Part shown: positions 24,492 to 32,336 of the stretch, piece after piece
How the letters are laid out: each line of letters begins with the position of its first letter
Position numbering within the stretch: the first letter of the stretch is position 1
From: Haloferax sp. Q22
Lineage (GTDB): Archaea; Halobacteriota; Halobacteria; Halobacteriales; Haloferacaceae
Assembly: GCF_001482285.1 (NCBI RefSeq)
Contig: NZ_LOEP01000005.1
Location: 62,001-126,000 of the forward strand
Direction: 5' to 3'
Length of the DNA: 64,000 nt
Program-made: the position numbers and the translations under genes
Notes under the pieces: model-generated
What the model was told of the DNA's origin: nothing
What the model saw: only the letters and a program-made list of their open reading frames with translations
Databases searched by the model: none

Positions 24492-24728
24492 ATGGCAACA
24501 CTCACGGACTTCGTCATCGCGCTCCTCACGAGCGTCCTCGAACTGGTGGTGACCTTCGCCGACGTGGCGCTGAGCGACCCGCTTTCCACGGTGAGTTTCC
24601 TCTTCGGCAACATCTTCATCCTCCTCGCCGTCGGCGCGTTCGCCTACGTCACCCTCGGCGCAATCGGCGCGGAACTCGGAATTATCGGCGTCGGTTCGTC
24701 GACCGGTAAGCCGCCGCAGCGAGAGTAA
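24492..24728 (+). CDS. small two-TM membrane protein
   Basis: 78 residues, MATLTDFVIALLTSVLELVV at the N-terminus, with two hydrophobic segments (about 5-25 and 33-62) and a short polar tail. A TATA-like CAATCAATA lies about 25 bases before the ATG, so a leaderless transcript is expected. The last 47 bases overlap, on the opposite strand, the 3' end of the mer gene. I do not recognise the family; the membrane prediction is clear but the role is not. Confidence 0.7.
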   Translation: MATLTDFVIALLTSVLELVVTFADVALSDPLSTVSFLFGNIFILLAVGAFAYVTLGAIGAELGIIGVGSSTGKPPQRE

Positions 24729-25668
24729 TCGCTTCTTCGAGGTCGGGGCCGATCGGCGACCCGACCACAACGCCGTCAGCGTGTTCGAGCACCGCGTCCA
24801 TCTGATCGGCAACGTCGTCCGGCGTGCCGGCCATCGAGAAGGCGTCTATCATCGTCGGCGTGACGAGGCCGAACGCCTCGGAGAACGCGCCGGCTGAAAT
24901 CTTCTCGCCGATGTCGCTCGCGCGGTCGGCGTCGATGCCGTGTCTGTCGAGGACCGGCGGGGCTGCCCCCGCGGCGATGAACGCGACCGGCGGGCGGGCG
25001 GCCTCGCGGGCCGCGTCCGCGTCCTCCGAGACGGAGACGCTGGCGTAGGCGGCGAGGGTGAACTCGCCGCGCGAGTCGGGGCGGTCCTCGACGCCGATAT
25101 CGACCTGTTCTCTGGCCCACGCGAGGTCGTCGGGGTGCGAGCCGTTGAACAGCAGGCCGTCCGCGTGCTTGCCGGCCATGCGGCACATGTGCGGGCCCTC
25201 GCCGCCGACGTACACCGGCACCTCGCCGGGCACGTCGAAGTTGAGGCCGGCGTCGGTCGCCTCGAACGTGCCGTCGTGGGTGACGCGCTCGCCGTCCCAG
25301 AGCTGCTGTGCGACTTTGAACGCCTCCAGCACGGAGCGGAGGCCGCGCTCGTCTTCGAGGCCGAGGTTGCGGAGCGTCGAGGGGTCGCCGGGGCCGATAC
25401 CGAGGAGGCCGCGGCCGCCCGACGCCTCGGCGACGGTCGCCACCTTGCCGGCGAGCGTCACGGGGTGTAGCTCGTAGGGGTTGGCGACGCCGGGGCCGAG
25501 GCGGATGTCGTCGGTCTCGGCCGCGAGCCGCGCGAGGACCGCGAAGGGGTCGCGGTTGTTGTAGTGACACGAGACGAAACACGAGTCGTAGCCCTCGCGT
25601 TCCGCCTGCGTGCCCAGTTCGACGAGGTCGTCGACGGGATGTTCCGGAGTGAGTTCGAGTCCGAGCAT
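24682..25668 (-). CDS. mer: F420-dependent methylenetetrahydromethanopterin reductase-like oxidoreductase
   Basis: 328 residues of the luciferase-like TIM-barrel family. MLGLELTPEHPVDDLVELGT opens the barrel; YDSCFVSCHYNNRDPFAVLA, GPGVANPYELHPVTLAGKVA and GRGLLGIGPGDPSTLRNLG are F420-binding segments of the Mer type. In methanogens Mer reduces methylene- to methyl-H4MPT with F420H2; haloarchaea lack methanogenesis, so a role in folate-linked C1 metabolism is likely. It follows cofE by 30 bases, which ties cofactor synthesis to its use. The 3' end overlaps a convergent small gene. Confidence 0.88.
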   Translation of the reverse strand: MLGLELTPEHPVDDLVELGTQAEREGYDSCFVSCHYNNRDPFAVLARLAAETDDIRLGPGVANPYELHPVTLAGKVATVAEASGGRGLLGIGPGDPSTLRNLGLEDERGLRSVLEAFKVAQQLWDGERVTHDGTFEATDAGLNFDVPGEVPVYVGGEGPHMCRMAGKHADGLLFNGSHPDDLAWAREQVDIGVEDRPDSRGEFTLAAYASVSVSEDADAAREAARPPVAFIAAGAAPPVLDRHGIDADRASDIGEKISAGAFSEAFGLVTPTMIDAFSMAGTPDDVADQMDAVLEHADGVVVGSPIGPDLEEAITLAAAAYRSTNRRR

Positions 25669-25698
25669 GGTGTGAGCGTGGAATGGTGATGCGAGTCG

Positions 25699-26454
25699 TC
25701 AGGGGTCGTAGCGCCACTCGCGGAGCGCCTGTCGCACGAAGTCGCCGTCGATGTCGCGGAAGTGAGCGTCGCTTTCGCCGTGATCGCCCCACTCGAAGCC
25801 GCGGACGACGACGACGGGCGTGCCGCCGTCGCCCTCGCCCTGCACGAGGTTCGCGGCCGCGGCGAGTTCGTCCACGACGCTCTCGACAGTGACGCCGAGT
25901 TCGCGGCCGTCGCGGTCGGCCTCGCCGCGCCAGTCGCGCGAGGCGCTCAGCCCCGCCCAGCCGATGGCGACCCCGCGCTGGCCGTGTCGGAACGGCCGGC
26001 CGCAGGTGTCGGTGACGATTACCCGGTCGGCGTCGATACCGGCGCGGATGCGCTGGGCCGACTCGCTCGGGCGCTTCGGGAGCAACAGCAGGTCGTGGTC
26101 GGGGACGTTCGAGCGGTCGATGCCGGCGTTGACGCCGACGTGGCCGAACCGCGTCTCGGTCAGGAGGAACGGCTCCGACATGACGAGGTCGACGCTCTCT
26201 TCGAGGACCGCCTGCGCGAACCGCGGGTCCTTCTCGTCGCCGGTCAGTTCGGCGAGGCGGGCGGCGAGTTCGCGCGCCCGCGGGCCGGCCGGGAAGTCGT
26301 CGAGGTCGGCGAACCGCCCTTCGGCCTTCGAGACGACGGTGGAGGCGACGCAGACCACGTCGTCGGGCCGGAGGTCGACGCGCTCCGAGACGAGGGCGGC
26401 GAGGTCGTCGCCCTCACGAATCTCAGGCACGTCGGGGACGGGAAACAGCTCCAT
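25699..26454 (-). CDS. cofE: coenzyme F420-0:L-glutamate ligase
   Basis: 251 residues from ATG 26454 (MELFPVPDVPEIREGDDLAA). The enzyme adds one or more glutamates to F420-0 using GTP. Family motifs include DVVCVASTVVSKAEGR, VNAGIDRSNVP, LPKRPSESAQRIR and VTDTCGRPFRHGQRGVAIG. The open frame upstream of 26454 lacks coding character. Translation direction and spacing (136 bases after the phosphoesterase, 30 before mer) suggest a shared transcript with mer. Confidence 0.93.
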   Translation of the reverse strand: MELFPVPDVPEIREGDDLAALVSERVDLRPDDVVCVASTVVSKAEGRFADLDDFPAGPRARELAARLAELTGDEKDPRFAQAVLEESVDLVMSEPFLLTETRFGHVGVNAGIDRSNVPDHDLLLLPKRPSESAQRIRAGIDADRVIVTDTCGRPFRHGQRGVAIGWAGLSASRDWRGEADRDGRELGVTVESVVDELAAAANLVQGEGDGGTPVVVVRGFEWGDHGESDAHFRDIDGDFVRQALREWRYDP

Positions 26455-26589
26455 ACCGAGTCGGAGGGCGAGGGCGGTGAAAAACGACGGGATGCTGGCG
26501 AACCGGGCCGGTATCGCAGGCGGGTATCGAAGGTGCGACTCGTCAGGGCGACTCACCCACTGTGGACGTGGTGCGACAACGCGCTGAAT

Positions 26590-27084
26590 TCAGTCGCTGC
26601 GGACGACCTCGACCGACAGCGAGCCGTCGACGATCGAGCCGACCATCATCGTCGCGTCATCGCCCGGATTCGCCGCCGTCGCAGTGCCCGGATTGAGGAC
26701 GCGGATGCCGTCGACCACTTCGTCGACCACCTCGTGGATGTGGCCCGCGACGCCGACCGCGCCGTCGCCCGCGGCGTCCCTGACCGCGTCGGCGACGCGG
26801 GACTCGTAGCCCGTTCTCGTGCCCGTGCCGTGGGTGACGACGAACGTGAGCCCGTCGACCTCCGCGACCTCGACGAACGGGAGGTCGATGGACGGCGGGT
26901 CGATGTTCCCGCGAACGCCGACGAACTGCGCCGAGAGGTCGCGGAGGCGGTCGAGCGTGTCCGGCGAGTCGAAGTCGCCCGCGTGAATCACGAGGTCGGC
27001 CTCGCGGACCCGTTTTTCCACCCACTGGGGAATTCCGTCGGCCCGCCCCGGGACGTGCGTGTCGCTCAGGATAGCGAGTCGCAT
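26590..27084 (-). CDS. metallophosphoesterase of the YfcE/MJ0936 type
   Basis: 164 residues. The calcineurin-like metal ligands are all there: SDTHVPG (9-residue motif I), HAGDFDS, VRGNID (GNxD), THGTGTRTG and AGHIHEV. NPGTATAANPG is the usual closing motif of this small-enzyme family, which hydrolyses phosphodiesters or phosphomonoesters in vitro. True substrate unknown. It is the first gene of a minus-strand series with cofE and mer; its start is divergent from the Nudix-IF2B gene, with 60 bases between. Confidence 0.88.
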   Translation of the reverse strand: MRLAILSDTHVPGRADGIPQWVEKRVREADLVIHAGDFDSPDTLDRLRDLSAQFVGVRGNIDPPSIDLPFVEVAEVDGLTFVVTHGTGTRTGYESRVADAVRDAAGDGAVGVAGHIHEVVDEVVDGIRVLNPGTATAANPGDDATMMVGSIVDGSLSVEVVRSD

Positions 27085-27144
27085 ACCGACACCACGCGAC
27101 CGGCCTGAATAGTCGTTTTGTCAGTCGCGGACGTAAGTCACGAT

Positions 27145-28404
27145 ATGCCACACGTCGTCACCGTCTTCCTCCGACACAGCGGCCGCGTCCTCCTCGCCCG
27201 CCGGAGCGAGGCGGTCGGAACGTATCAGGGCCGCTGGGCCGGTATCTCCGGCTACGTCGAGGGCGACCCGGTCGACGCCGAGGGCGACGCCCGGCGCGAA
27301 CTCGCCGAGGAGGTCGGCGTCCGCGAGGCCGACGCCGACCTCGTCCGTGCGGGAGCACCCGTCTCAGTCGCCGACGGAGGGCACGAGTGGACCGTCCACC
27401 CGTTCCTGTTCGACGCCCGGAGCCGCGAGGTCGACCCGAACGAGGAACTCGCCGCGGTCGAGTGGGTCCACCCGACCGAGATTCGAGCGCGCGAGACGGT
27501 TCCCGGACTCTGGACGGCCTACCGCCGGGTCGCACCCGGGGTCGAGACCGTCGCCGCCGACGAGACTCACGGGTCGGCGTGGGTTTCGCTCCGGGCGCTG
27601 GAGGTCCTTCGCGACGCCGCCGCCGAGGCGGACTCGCTGGAGGCGGCCGCGTCGGTCGCCCGGCGACTCCGCGACGCCCGCCCGAGCATGGCCGCCGTCG
27701 AGAACCGCGTCAATCGCGTGATGGCTGAAGCGGACCCCGACCCCGAATCGGTCCGCCGCCGCGCCGAGGCCGCCATCGACACCGCGGCAGAGGCTGACGA
27801 CACGGCGGCCGCCCGCGCCGCCGAACTCGTCCGCGAACGCGGGTTCGACCGACTCGCCACGCTCTCGCGGTCGGGGACGGTCCTCGCCGCGCTCGAAGCC
27901 GCCGGGGCGAGCGTCCTCGTTTCCGAATCCCGACCGGGCGGCGAGGGTGTCGGCGTCGCCGAGAGCCTCGCCCGAGGCGGCCAGGATGCGACGCTGACGA
28001 CCGACGCGGCACTCCCCGGACTCGTCGCGGGCGGAAGAGCAGACGCGGTTCTCCTCGGGGCCGACTCGGTGCTCGCGTCCGGCGGCGTCGTCAATAAGGT
28101 CGGAAGCCTCCCCGTGGCGCTCGCGGCCGCCCGCGCCGACGTCCCCGTGTTCGCCGTCTGCGCCCGCGACAAGATTCGCGGCGACGACCGCTTCGTCGGC
28201 GAGGACGCGGGCGCGCTGTACGACGGCGAGGCCGCGGTAGGAACCGAGAACCCGCTTTTCGAGGTCGTCCCCGCGGATCTCGTGACTGGTGTCGTCACCG
28301 AGGGCGGCGTGTTAGACGCCGATGCGGTTTCTACGATTGCGGAAGAACACGCCGCGCTCGCCGAGTGGGACTTCCGAGACGGGGCGGCTGAGGAGACCGG
28401 CTGA
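27145..28404 (+). CDS. Nudix hydrolase fused to an eIF-2B alpha/ribose-1,5-bisphosphate isomerase-like domain
   Basis: 419 residues from ATG 27145 (MPHVVTVFLRHSGRVLLARR). The N-terminal Nudix domain (about 1-140) has GYVEGDPVDAEGDARRELAE followed by EVGV, a Nudix box with a spacing variant. The C-terminal half (about 170-410) is an IF-2B family domain: NRVNRVMAEA, LATLSRSGTV, VSESRPGGEGVGVAE, VLLGADSVLASGGVVNKVGS and PVFAVCARDKI. The second domain recalls archaeal R15P isomerase or methylthioribose-1-P isomerase. A fused Nudix could make the sugar-phosphate substrate from a nucleotide; that is inference. ATG is used because the codons upstream lack coding character. Confidence 0.88.
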   Translation: MPHVVTVFLRHSGRVLLARRSEAVGTYQGRWAGISGYVEGDPVDAEGDARRELAEEVGVREADADLVRAGAPVSVADGGHEWTVHPFLFDARSREVDPNEELAAVEWVHPTEIRARETVPGLWTAYRRVAPGVETVAADETHGSAWVSLRALEVLRDAAAEADSLEAAASVARRLRDARPSMAAVENRVNRVMAEADPDPESVRRRAEAAIDTAAEADDTAAARAAELVRERGFDRLATLSRSGTVLAALEAAGASVLVSESRPGGEGVGVAESLARGGQDATLTTDAALPGLVAGGRADAVLLGADSVLASGGVVNKVGSLPVALAAARADVPVFAVCARDKIRGDDRFVGEDAGALYDGEAAVGTENPLFEVVPADLVTGVVTEGGVLDADAVSTIAEEHAALAEWDFRDGAAEETG

Positions 28405-28653
28405 TTGCGGACCAGTCGCAGGCCGAAAAGGGTGGATTCTTGAGCGTCCGACTCTGACGGCGACACGGTGGCGATGACGAAGGTTACCCCCACTCAGCCC
28501 CTTGTGATGACACGTTACAACTGAGCCACCATCTTACTACCGCGCCGAGTCGACACGACGCATCCTCTAGTATCGCGTGTGTTTCGCCTGCGACCCGCTA
28601 CTCAGAGAACGCGAGTGAGAACAGAGAGACGGGAGCGCCGGTTCGGCGTCCCC

Positions 28654-30366
28654 TCAGGTGGAACCGACTCGGTAGACCGTCGCCTCGTAGGGTTCGAACG
28701 ACCCGGCGGACGGGTCGTCGGAAACGCCGTCGTAGTTACTGAGCACCACTTCGGCGTGGCTCGTCTCCACCACGAGGTCGTCGAGGGTCGCGGTGTCGTC
28801 GGACCAGTTGAGAACGACCAGCATCCGCTCGTCGCCGAGCGTTCGCGTATACGCGTATAGCTGCTCGTCGTCCGGGAGCACGTCGTCGTACTCACCGTAG
28901 ACGAACGCGTCTTCGTCGTGACGGAGGTCGATAAGCCGCCGGTAGTGGTTCCAGACGGAGTCCGGGTCGGTGAGCGACGATTCGACGTTGATGTCGGTGT
29001 AGTTCTCGTTGGCGGCGAACCACGGGTCGCCGGTGGTGAACCCCGCGTTCGGTTCGTCCGACCACTGCATCGGTGTGCGGGCGTGGTCTCGGCTTCGGTG
29101 GTTAACCAGGTCCGCGGCGTCGTCGTAGGTGTCGATAGCACCCTCTTCGAGAAGTTCCTCGACGATGCCGACAGTCATCGGGTCGTCGAGTTCGTCGAGG
29201 CTCGAAAACACGTCGTTCGTCATGCCAATCTCTTCGCCCTGATAGATGTACGGCGTTCCGCGAAGCGTCAAGAGGAACGTCGCGACGAGTTTCGCGCTCT
29301 CTTCGCGATACGCCTCGTCGTCGCCGAAGTGGGAAACGAGTCGGGGCTGGTCGTGATTCCCGAAGAAGAGCGCGGGCCAGTCGATTTCGCCCTGCTGCTG
29401 GCCGATAATCTCCTTGAGATCAGTGAGGTCCCACTCGCCGAACTGTTCCGGGTCCCACGGGCCGTCCGGTCCGGCGGTGACCCCCATGTGCTCGAACTGG
29501 AAGACCGTGTTGAGCCCGTCCTCGCCGGTGTACTCGTCCACCTGCTCAATGTCTGCGCCCCCCATCTCACCGACGGTCATCGTGTCGTATCCCTCGAACG
29601 CCGTCGCGAGTTCAGTAAGATACTCGCGAAGGCGAGGGCCGTGGCTGAAGTGTTCCAGCCCGGTAATCGGTTCGTCGGAGTCCCCGTCGGGGTATCCGTC
29701 GGCCTTCGAGAGGTGGTCGATGGCGTCGAGGCGAAAGCCGTCGATACCCTTCTCGAGCCACCACGTGACCACGTCCGCGACGGCGTCTCGGACGTCGGGG
29801 TTGCGCCAGTTCAGGTCCGGTTGTTCGGGGTCGAAGAGGTGGAGGTACCACTGTCCGCGTTCCTCGTCGTAGGACCAGGCGGGACCGCCGAAAATCGACT
29901 GCCAGTTGTTCGGCGGTTCGTCAGGGTCGCCGTCTTGCCAGTGATAATAGTCTTCGTAGCCGTCCTCGCAACGCCGGGACTTCTGGAACCACACGTGTTG
30001 TTTCGAGGTGTGGTTGACGACGAGGTCCATGATGAGGCGGATGTCTCGTTCGTGGAGGGCGTCGCGGAGCGCTTCCCAGTCCGCCATCGTCCCGAACTCG
30101 TCCATTATCGAGCGGTAGTCGCGGATGTCGTAGCCGTTGTCGGCGTTCGGTGAGTCGTACACCGGACAGAGCCAGACGACGTCGACACCTAATTCGTCGA
30201 GGTAGTCCGCTTTTTCGGTGATGCCGGGGATATCGCCGACGCCGGTACCGTCGCTGTCGTTGAAGCTTCGTGGGTAAATCTGGTAGACGACCGCCTCCTT
30301 CCACCACGCTCGGTCGACGTTCGTGTCTCGGGGCAGTGCTATCGTCTGGGAGTCGTGTGTCGTCAT
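28654..30366 (-). CDS. GH13 alpha-glucosidase, predicted alpha-1,4 preference
   Basis: 570 residues, intracellular (no signal peptide). AWWKEAVVYQIYPRSFNDSD opens the barrel; catalytic residues are Asp214 (GFRLDAID), Glu267 (MTVGEMGG) and Asp339 (FFGNHDQPR), with DLVVNHT as conserved region I. The QPDLNWRNP motif is typical of the oligo-1,6-glucosidase/alpha-glucosidase subfamily. The residue after the nucleophile is Ala215, found in alpha-1,4-active maltases, whereas the paralogue next door has Val. It would cleave maltose-type oligosaccharides to glucose. Its ATG overlaps the upstream GH13 stop by 4 bases (ATGA). Confidence 0.93.
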   Translation of the reverse strand: MTTHDSQTIALPRDTNVDRAWWKEAVVYQIYPRSFNDSDGTGVGDIPGITEKADYLDELGVDVVWLCPVYDSPNADNGYDIRDYRSIMDEFGTMADWEALRDALHERDIRLIMDLVVNHTSKQHVWFQKSRRCEDGYEDYYHWQDGDPDEPPNNWQSIFGGPAWSYDEERGQWYLHLFDPEQPDLNWRNPDVRDAVADVVTWWLEKGIDGFRLDAIDHLSKADGYPDGDSDEPITGLEHFSHGPRLREYLTELATAFEGYDTMTVGEMGGADIEQVDEYTGEDGLNTVFQFEHMGVTAGPDGPWDPEQFGEWDLTDLKEIIGQQQGEIDWPALFFGNHDQPRLVSHFGDDEAYREESAKLVATFLLTLRGTPYIYQGEEIGMTNDVFSSLDELDDPMTVGIVEELLEEGAIDTYDDAADLVNHRSRDHARTPMQWSDEPNAGFTTGDPWFAANENYTDINVESSLTDPDSVWNHYRRLIDLRHDEDAFVYGEYDDVLPDDEQLYAYTRTLGDERMLVVLNWSDDTATLDDLVVETSHAEVVLSNYDGVSDDPSAGSFEPYEATVYRVGST

Positions 30367-32075
30367 CGTGTCTGGGTGTGCTGTGTCGGCGTGAGGTAGA
30401 CGCGGGCCTCGTACGGCCCGAGTTCGAACGTGTCGCTCGGCACGGTCGGAGCGTCGGCGTTCGCGATGGCGAGTTCGAGCCCATCGAGGGCGACACCCGC
30501 TGCCACGAACTCGACTGGTTCCGATTCGAAGTTGAGGACCACCAGACCGCGTTCATCGCCGAGCGTTCGCGTGTACGCGAAGACGGCGGGGTGGTCGGGG
30601 AGGAGGAGTTCGAACTCACCGTACACCAAGACGTCGCGCTCGTCGCGCAGTTCGATGAGGTCGCGGTAGTAGTGTAAGACCGAGTCCTCGTCCGCGCGGG
30701 CCCGCTCCACGTTGACCGTCTCGTAGTTCGAGTTGCACTGTATCCACGGCTCGCCCTCGGTGAATCCGGCATTCGGGTCGTCCGACCACTGCATCGGCGT
30801 GCGGGCGTTGTCCCGGCCGACGTACTCGATGGCGTCCCGAACGTCCTCGTAGGACTGGACGTCGCTTCGTTCGAGAGATTCCTCGATGAAGTTCAGCGAC
30901 TCGACGTCTCGGAGGTCGTCCGGAGACGCGAACGAGGCGTTCGTCATCCCGATCTCCTCGCCCTGATAGATGAACGGCGTCCCCTGGAGCGTGTGGGTGA
31001 GCGTTCCGAGGAGTTTCGCCGACTCGCGGCGATAGTCGCCGTCGTCGCCGAACCGAGAGACCATCCGCGGTTGGTCGTGGTTGTTCAGATAGACGCTGTT
31101 CCATCCGTCGGCTTCGAGGCCGGTCTGCCACTTCGAGAGAATCTCTTTGAACTCGACGAGCGACCAGTCACCGGCGTCCCACTTGTGCTCGTCGTGGTCG
31201 AACGTGACGTGTTCGAACTGGAACACCATCGAGAGACCGTCCCCGTCCGAGCCGACGTACTCCTTGGCGTCGTCAACGCCGACACCCGGCGTCTCGCCGA
31301 TGGTCAAGAGCGAATCGTCCGAGAGCACTCGGTCGCGCATCTCTCGGAGGTACTCGTGGATGTTCGGCCCGTTGAAGAAGTGCTCTGTACCGGTTTGTCC
31401 CGCCCCCGGCTCGCCGTCGGGCAGGTCTTCGGCCTTGGAGATGAGGTTGATGACGTCCATTCGGAAGCCGTCGATGCCCTGCGAGAGCCACCACTCCATC
31501 ATCTCGTAGACGGAGTCGCGGACGGCCGGATTGCGCCAGTTGAGGTCGGGTTGGTTCTCGTCGAACAGGTGCAGATACCACTGCTCGCGTTCGTCGTCGT
31601 AGGTCCACGCGGGGCCGCCGAAGCACGACTCCCAGTTGTTCGGCGGTTCGTCCGGACTCCCGTCGCGCCAGATGTAGTAGTCCTCGTACTCCCCGTCGCG
31701 CCGCCGAGAGCGCTGGAACCACTCGTGTTCTTTCGAGGTATGGTTGACCACGAGGTCCATGACGAGCCGGATATCTCGCTCGTGGAGGGCACCGAGGAGT
31801 CGCCTCCAGTCGTCCATGTCGCCATAGGCGGGGTGTATCGACCGGTAGTCGCTGATGTCGTAGCCGTTGTCCGCCTGCGGCGACTCGTAGACGGGACAGA
31901 GCCAGACGGCGTCGACCCCGAGTTCGTCGAGGTAGTCGACCCGACGCTCGATGCCCCGAAGGTCGCCGACACCGTCGCCGTCGGCGTCGTTGAAGCTCTT
32001 CGGATAGATCTGGTAGACGACCGCCTCCTTCCACCACTGACTGTCCGTTGCCGCTTTCGTCTCCACGGAACTCAT
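30363..32075 (-). CDS. GH13 oligo-1,6-glucosidase-like enzyme
   Basis: 570 residues, cytoplasmic. Triad Asp207 (GFRMDVIN), Glu261 (LTIGETPG) and Asp334 (LNNHDQPR); conserved region I is DLVVNHT. The residue following the nucleophile is Val208, which in this subfamily goes with alpha-1,6 (isomaltose, panose) specificity. It is about as long as, and collinear with, the second GH13 gene, so the two arose by tandem duplication. It is first in the minus-strand operon; a 42-codon frame ends inside its start codon. The promoter is shared divergently with the ABC importer operon. Confidence 0.93.
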   Translation of the reverse strand: MSSVETKAATDSQWWKEAVVYQIYPKSFNDADGDGVGDLRGIERRVDYLDELGVDAVWLCPVYESPQADNGYDISDYRSIHPAYGDMDDWRRLLGALHERDIRLVMDLVVNHTSKEHEWFQRSRRRDGEYEDYYIWRDGSPDEPPNNWESCFGGPAWTYDDEREQWYLHLFDENQPDLNWRNPAVRDSVYEMMEWWLSQGIDGFRMDVINLISKAEDLPDGEPGAGQTGTEHFFNGPNIHEYLREMRDRVLSDDSLLTIGETPGVGVDDAKEYVGSDGDGLSMVFQFEHVTFDHDEHKWDAGDWSLVEFKEILSKWQTGLEADGWNSVYLNNHDQPRMVSRFGDDGDYRRESAKLLGTLTHTLQGTPFIYQGEEIGMTNASFASPDDLRDVESLNFIEESLERSDVQSYEDVRDAIEYVGRDNARTPMQWSDDPNAGFTEGEPWIQCNSNYETVNVERARADEDSVLHYYRDLIELRDERDVLVYGEFELLLPDHPAVFAYTRTLGDERGLVVLNFESEPVEFVAAGVALDGLELAIANADAPTVPSDTFELGPYEARVYLTPTQHTQTR

Positions 32076-32200
32076 TGCTCCTCACCGCTGTCGCTCGGTC
32101 CGTACCGCGAACCGCACGCGTACCGCGTCGCCTTCGTGAACGTTCGATGCGGGAGTTCGTTCGCCGCTTGGGGCCCGTAGCGTGGTTCTATTGCGTTCAT
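32072..32200 (-). CDS. possible 42-residue leader ORF upstream of the GH13 operon
   Basis: ATG at 32200, then MNAIEPRYGPQAANELPHRT and on to a TGA that overlaps the GH13 ATG (ATGA). Third positions are about 66 percent G/C, lower than in real genes nearby, and no domain is recognised. It could be a coupled leader peptide or chance. It fills most of the 5' leader expected from the TATA-like element near 32260. Confidence 0.25.
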   Translation of the reverse strand: MNAIEPRYGPQAANELPHRTFTKATRYACGSRYGPSDSGEEQ

Positions 32201-32252
32201 TGTTCGTGTCTGCGGGATGTTCTCCCGTCGCTACCTCAGACGGTAACCGAGA

Positions 32253-32320
32253 ACACACTTAAAAGAGAGTAAAATCGCGAAGAACGGTTTCTACCCGAAA
32301 TTATTTACTCTAGTGTGTAA
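32253..32320. promoter_or_regulatory. divergent promoter with inverted ACACACT/AGAGTAAA elements
   Basis: Plus strand: ACACACT at 32253-32259, six bases, AGAGTAAA at 32266-32273. Minus strand: the same two blocks directly joined, ACACACTAGAGTAAA, complement of 32304-32318. The copies face opposite ways, one toward each operon. The region is AT-rich; TTAAAA at 32259-32264 and TTATTTA at 32301-32307 are TATA-like. A TrmB-family regulator encoded at the far end of the importer operon is the natural candidate binder. The rest of 32076-32336 shows only a possible leader ORF. Confidence 0.6.
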
Positions 32321-32336
32321 CAATCGTAGGTGAACC

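Noticed and set aside
28685-28700. GGTTCGAACGACC resembling a tRNA T-loop
   Set aside because: Inside the GH13 coding region, with no acceptor stem or anticodon arm.
28918-30153. 411-codon plus-strand frame opposite the GH13 gene
   Set aside because: Antisense shadow of a well-supported enzyme; the long frame results from high third-position G/C and has no recognisable domain.
32305-32320. TACT-N-AGT element resembling the known haloarchaeal TrmB box TACTNNNAGTA
   Set aside because: Spacing is one base short and the last base differs, so I do not claim that specific box; the inverted bipartite motif is reported instead.
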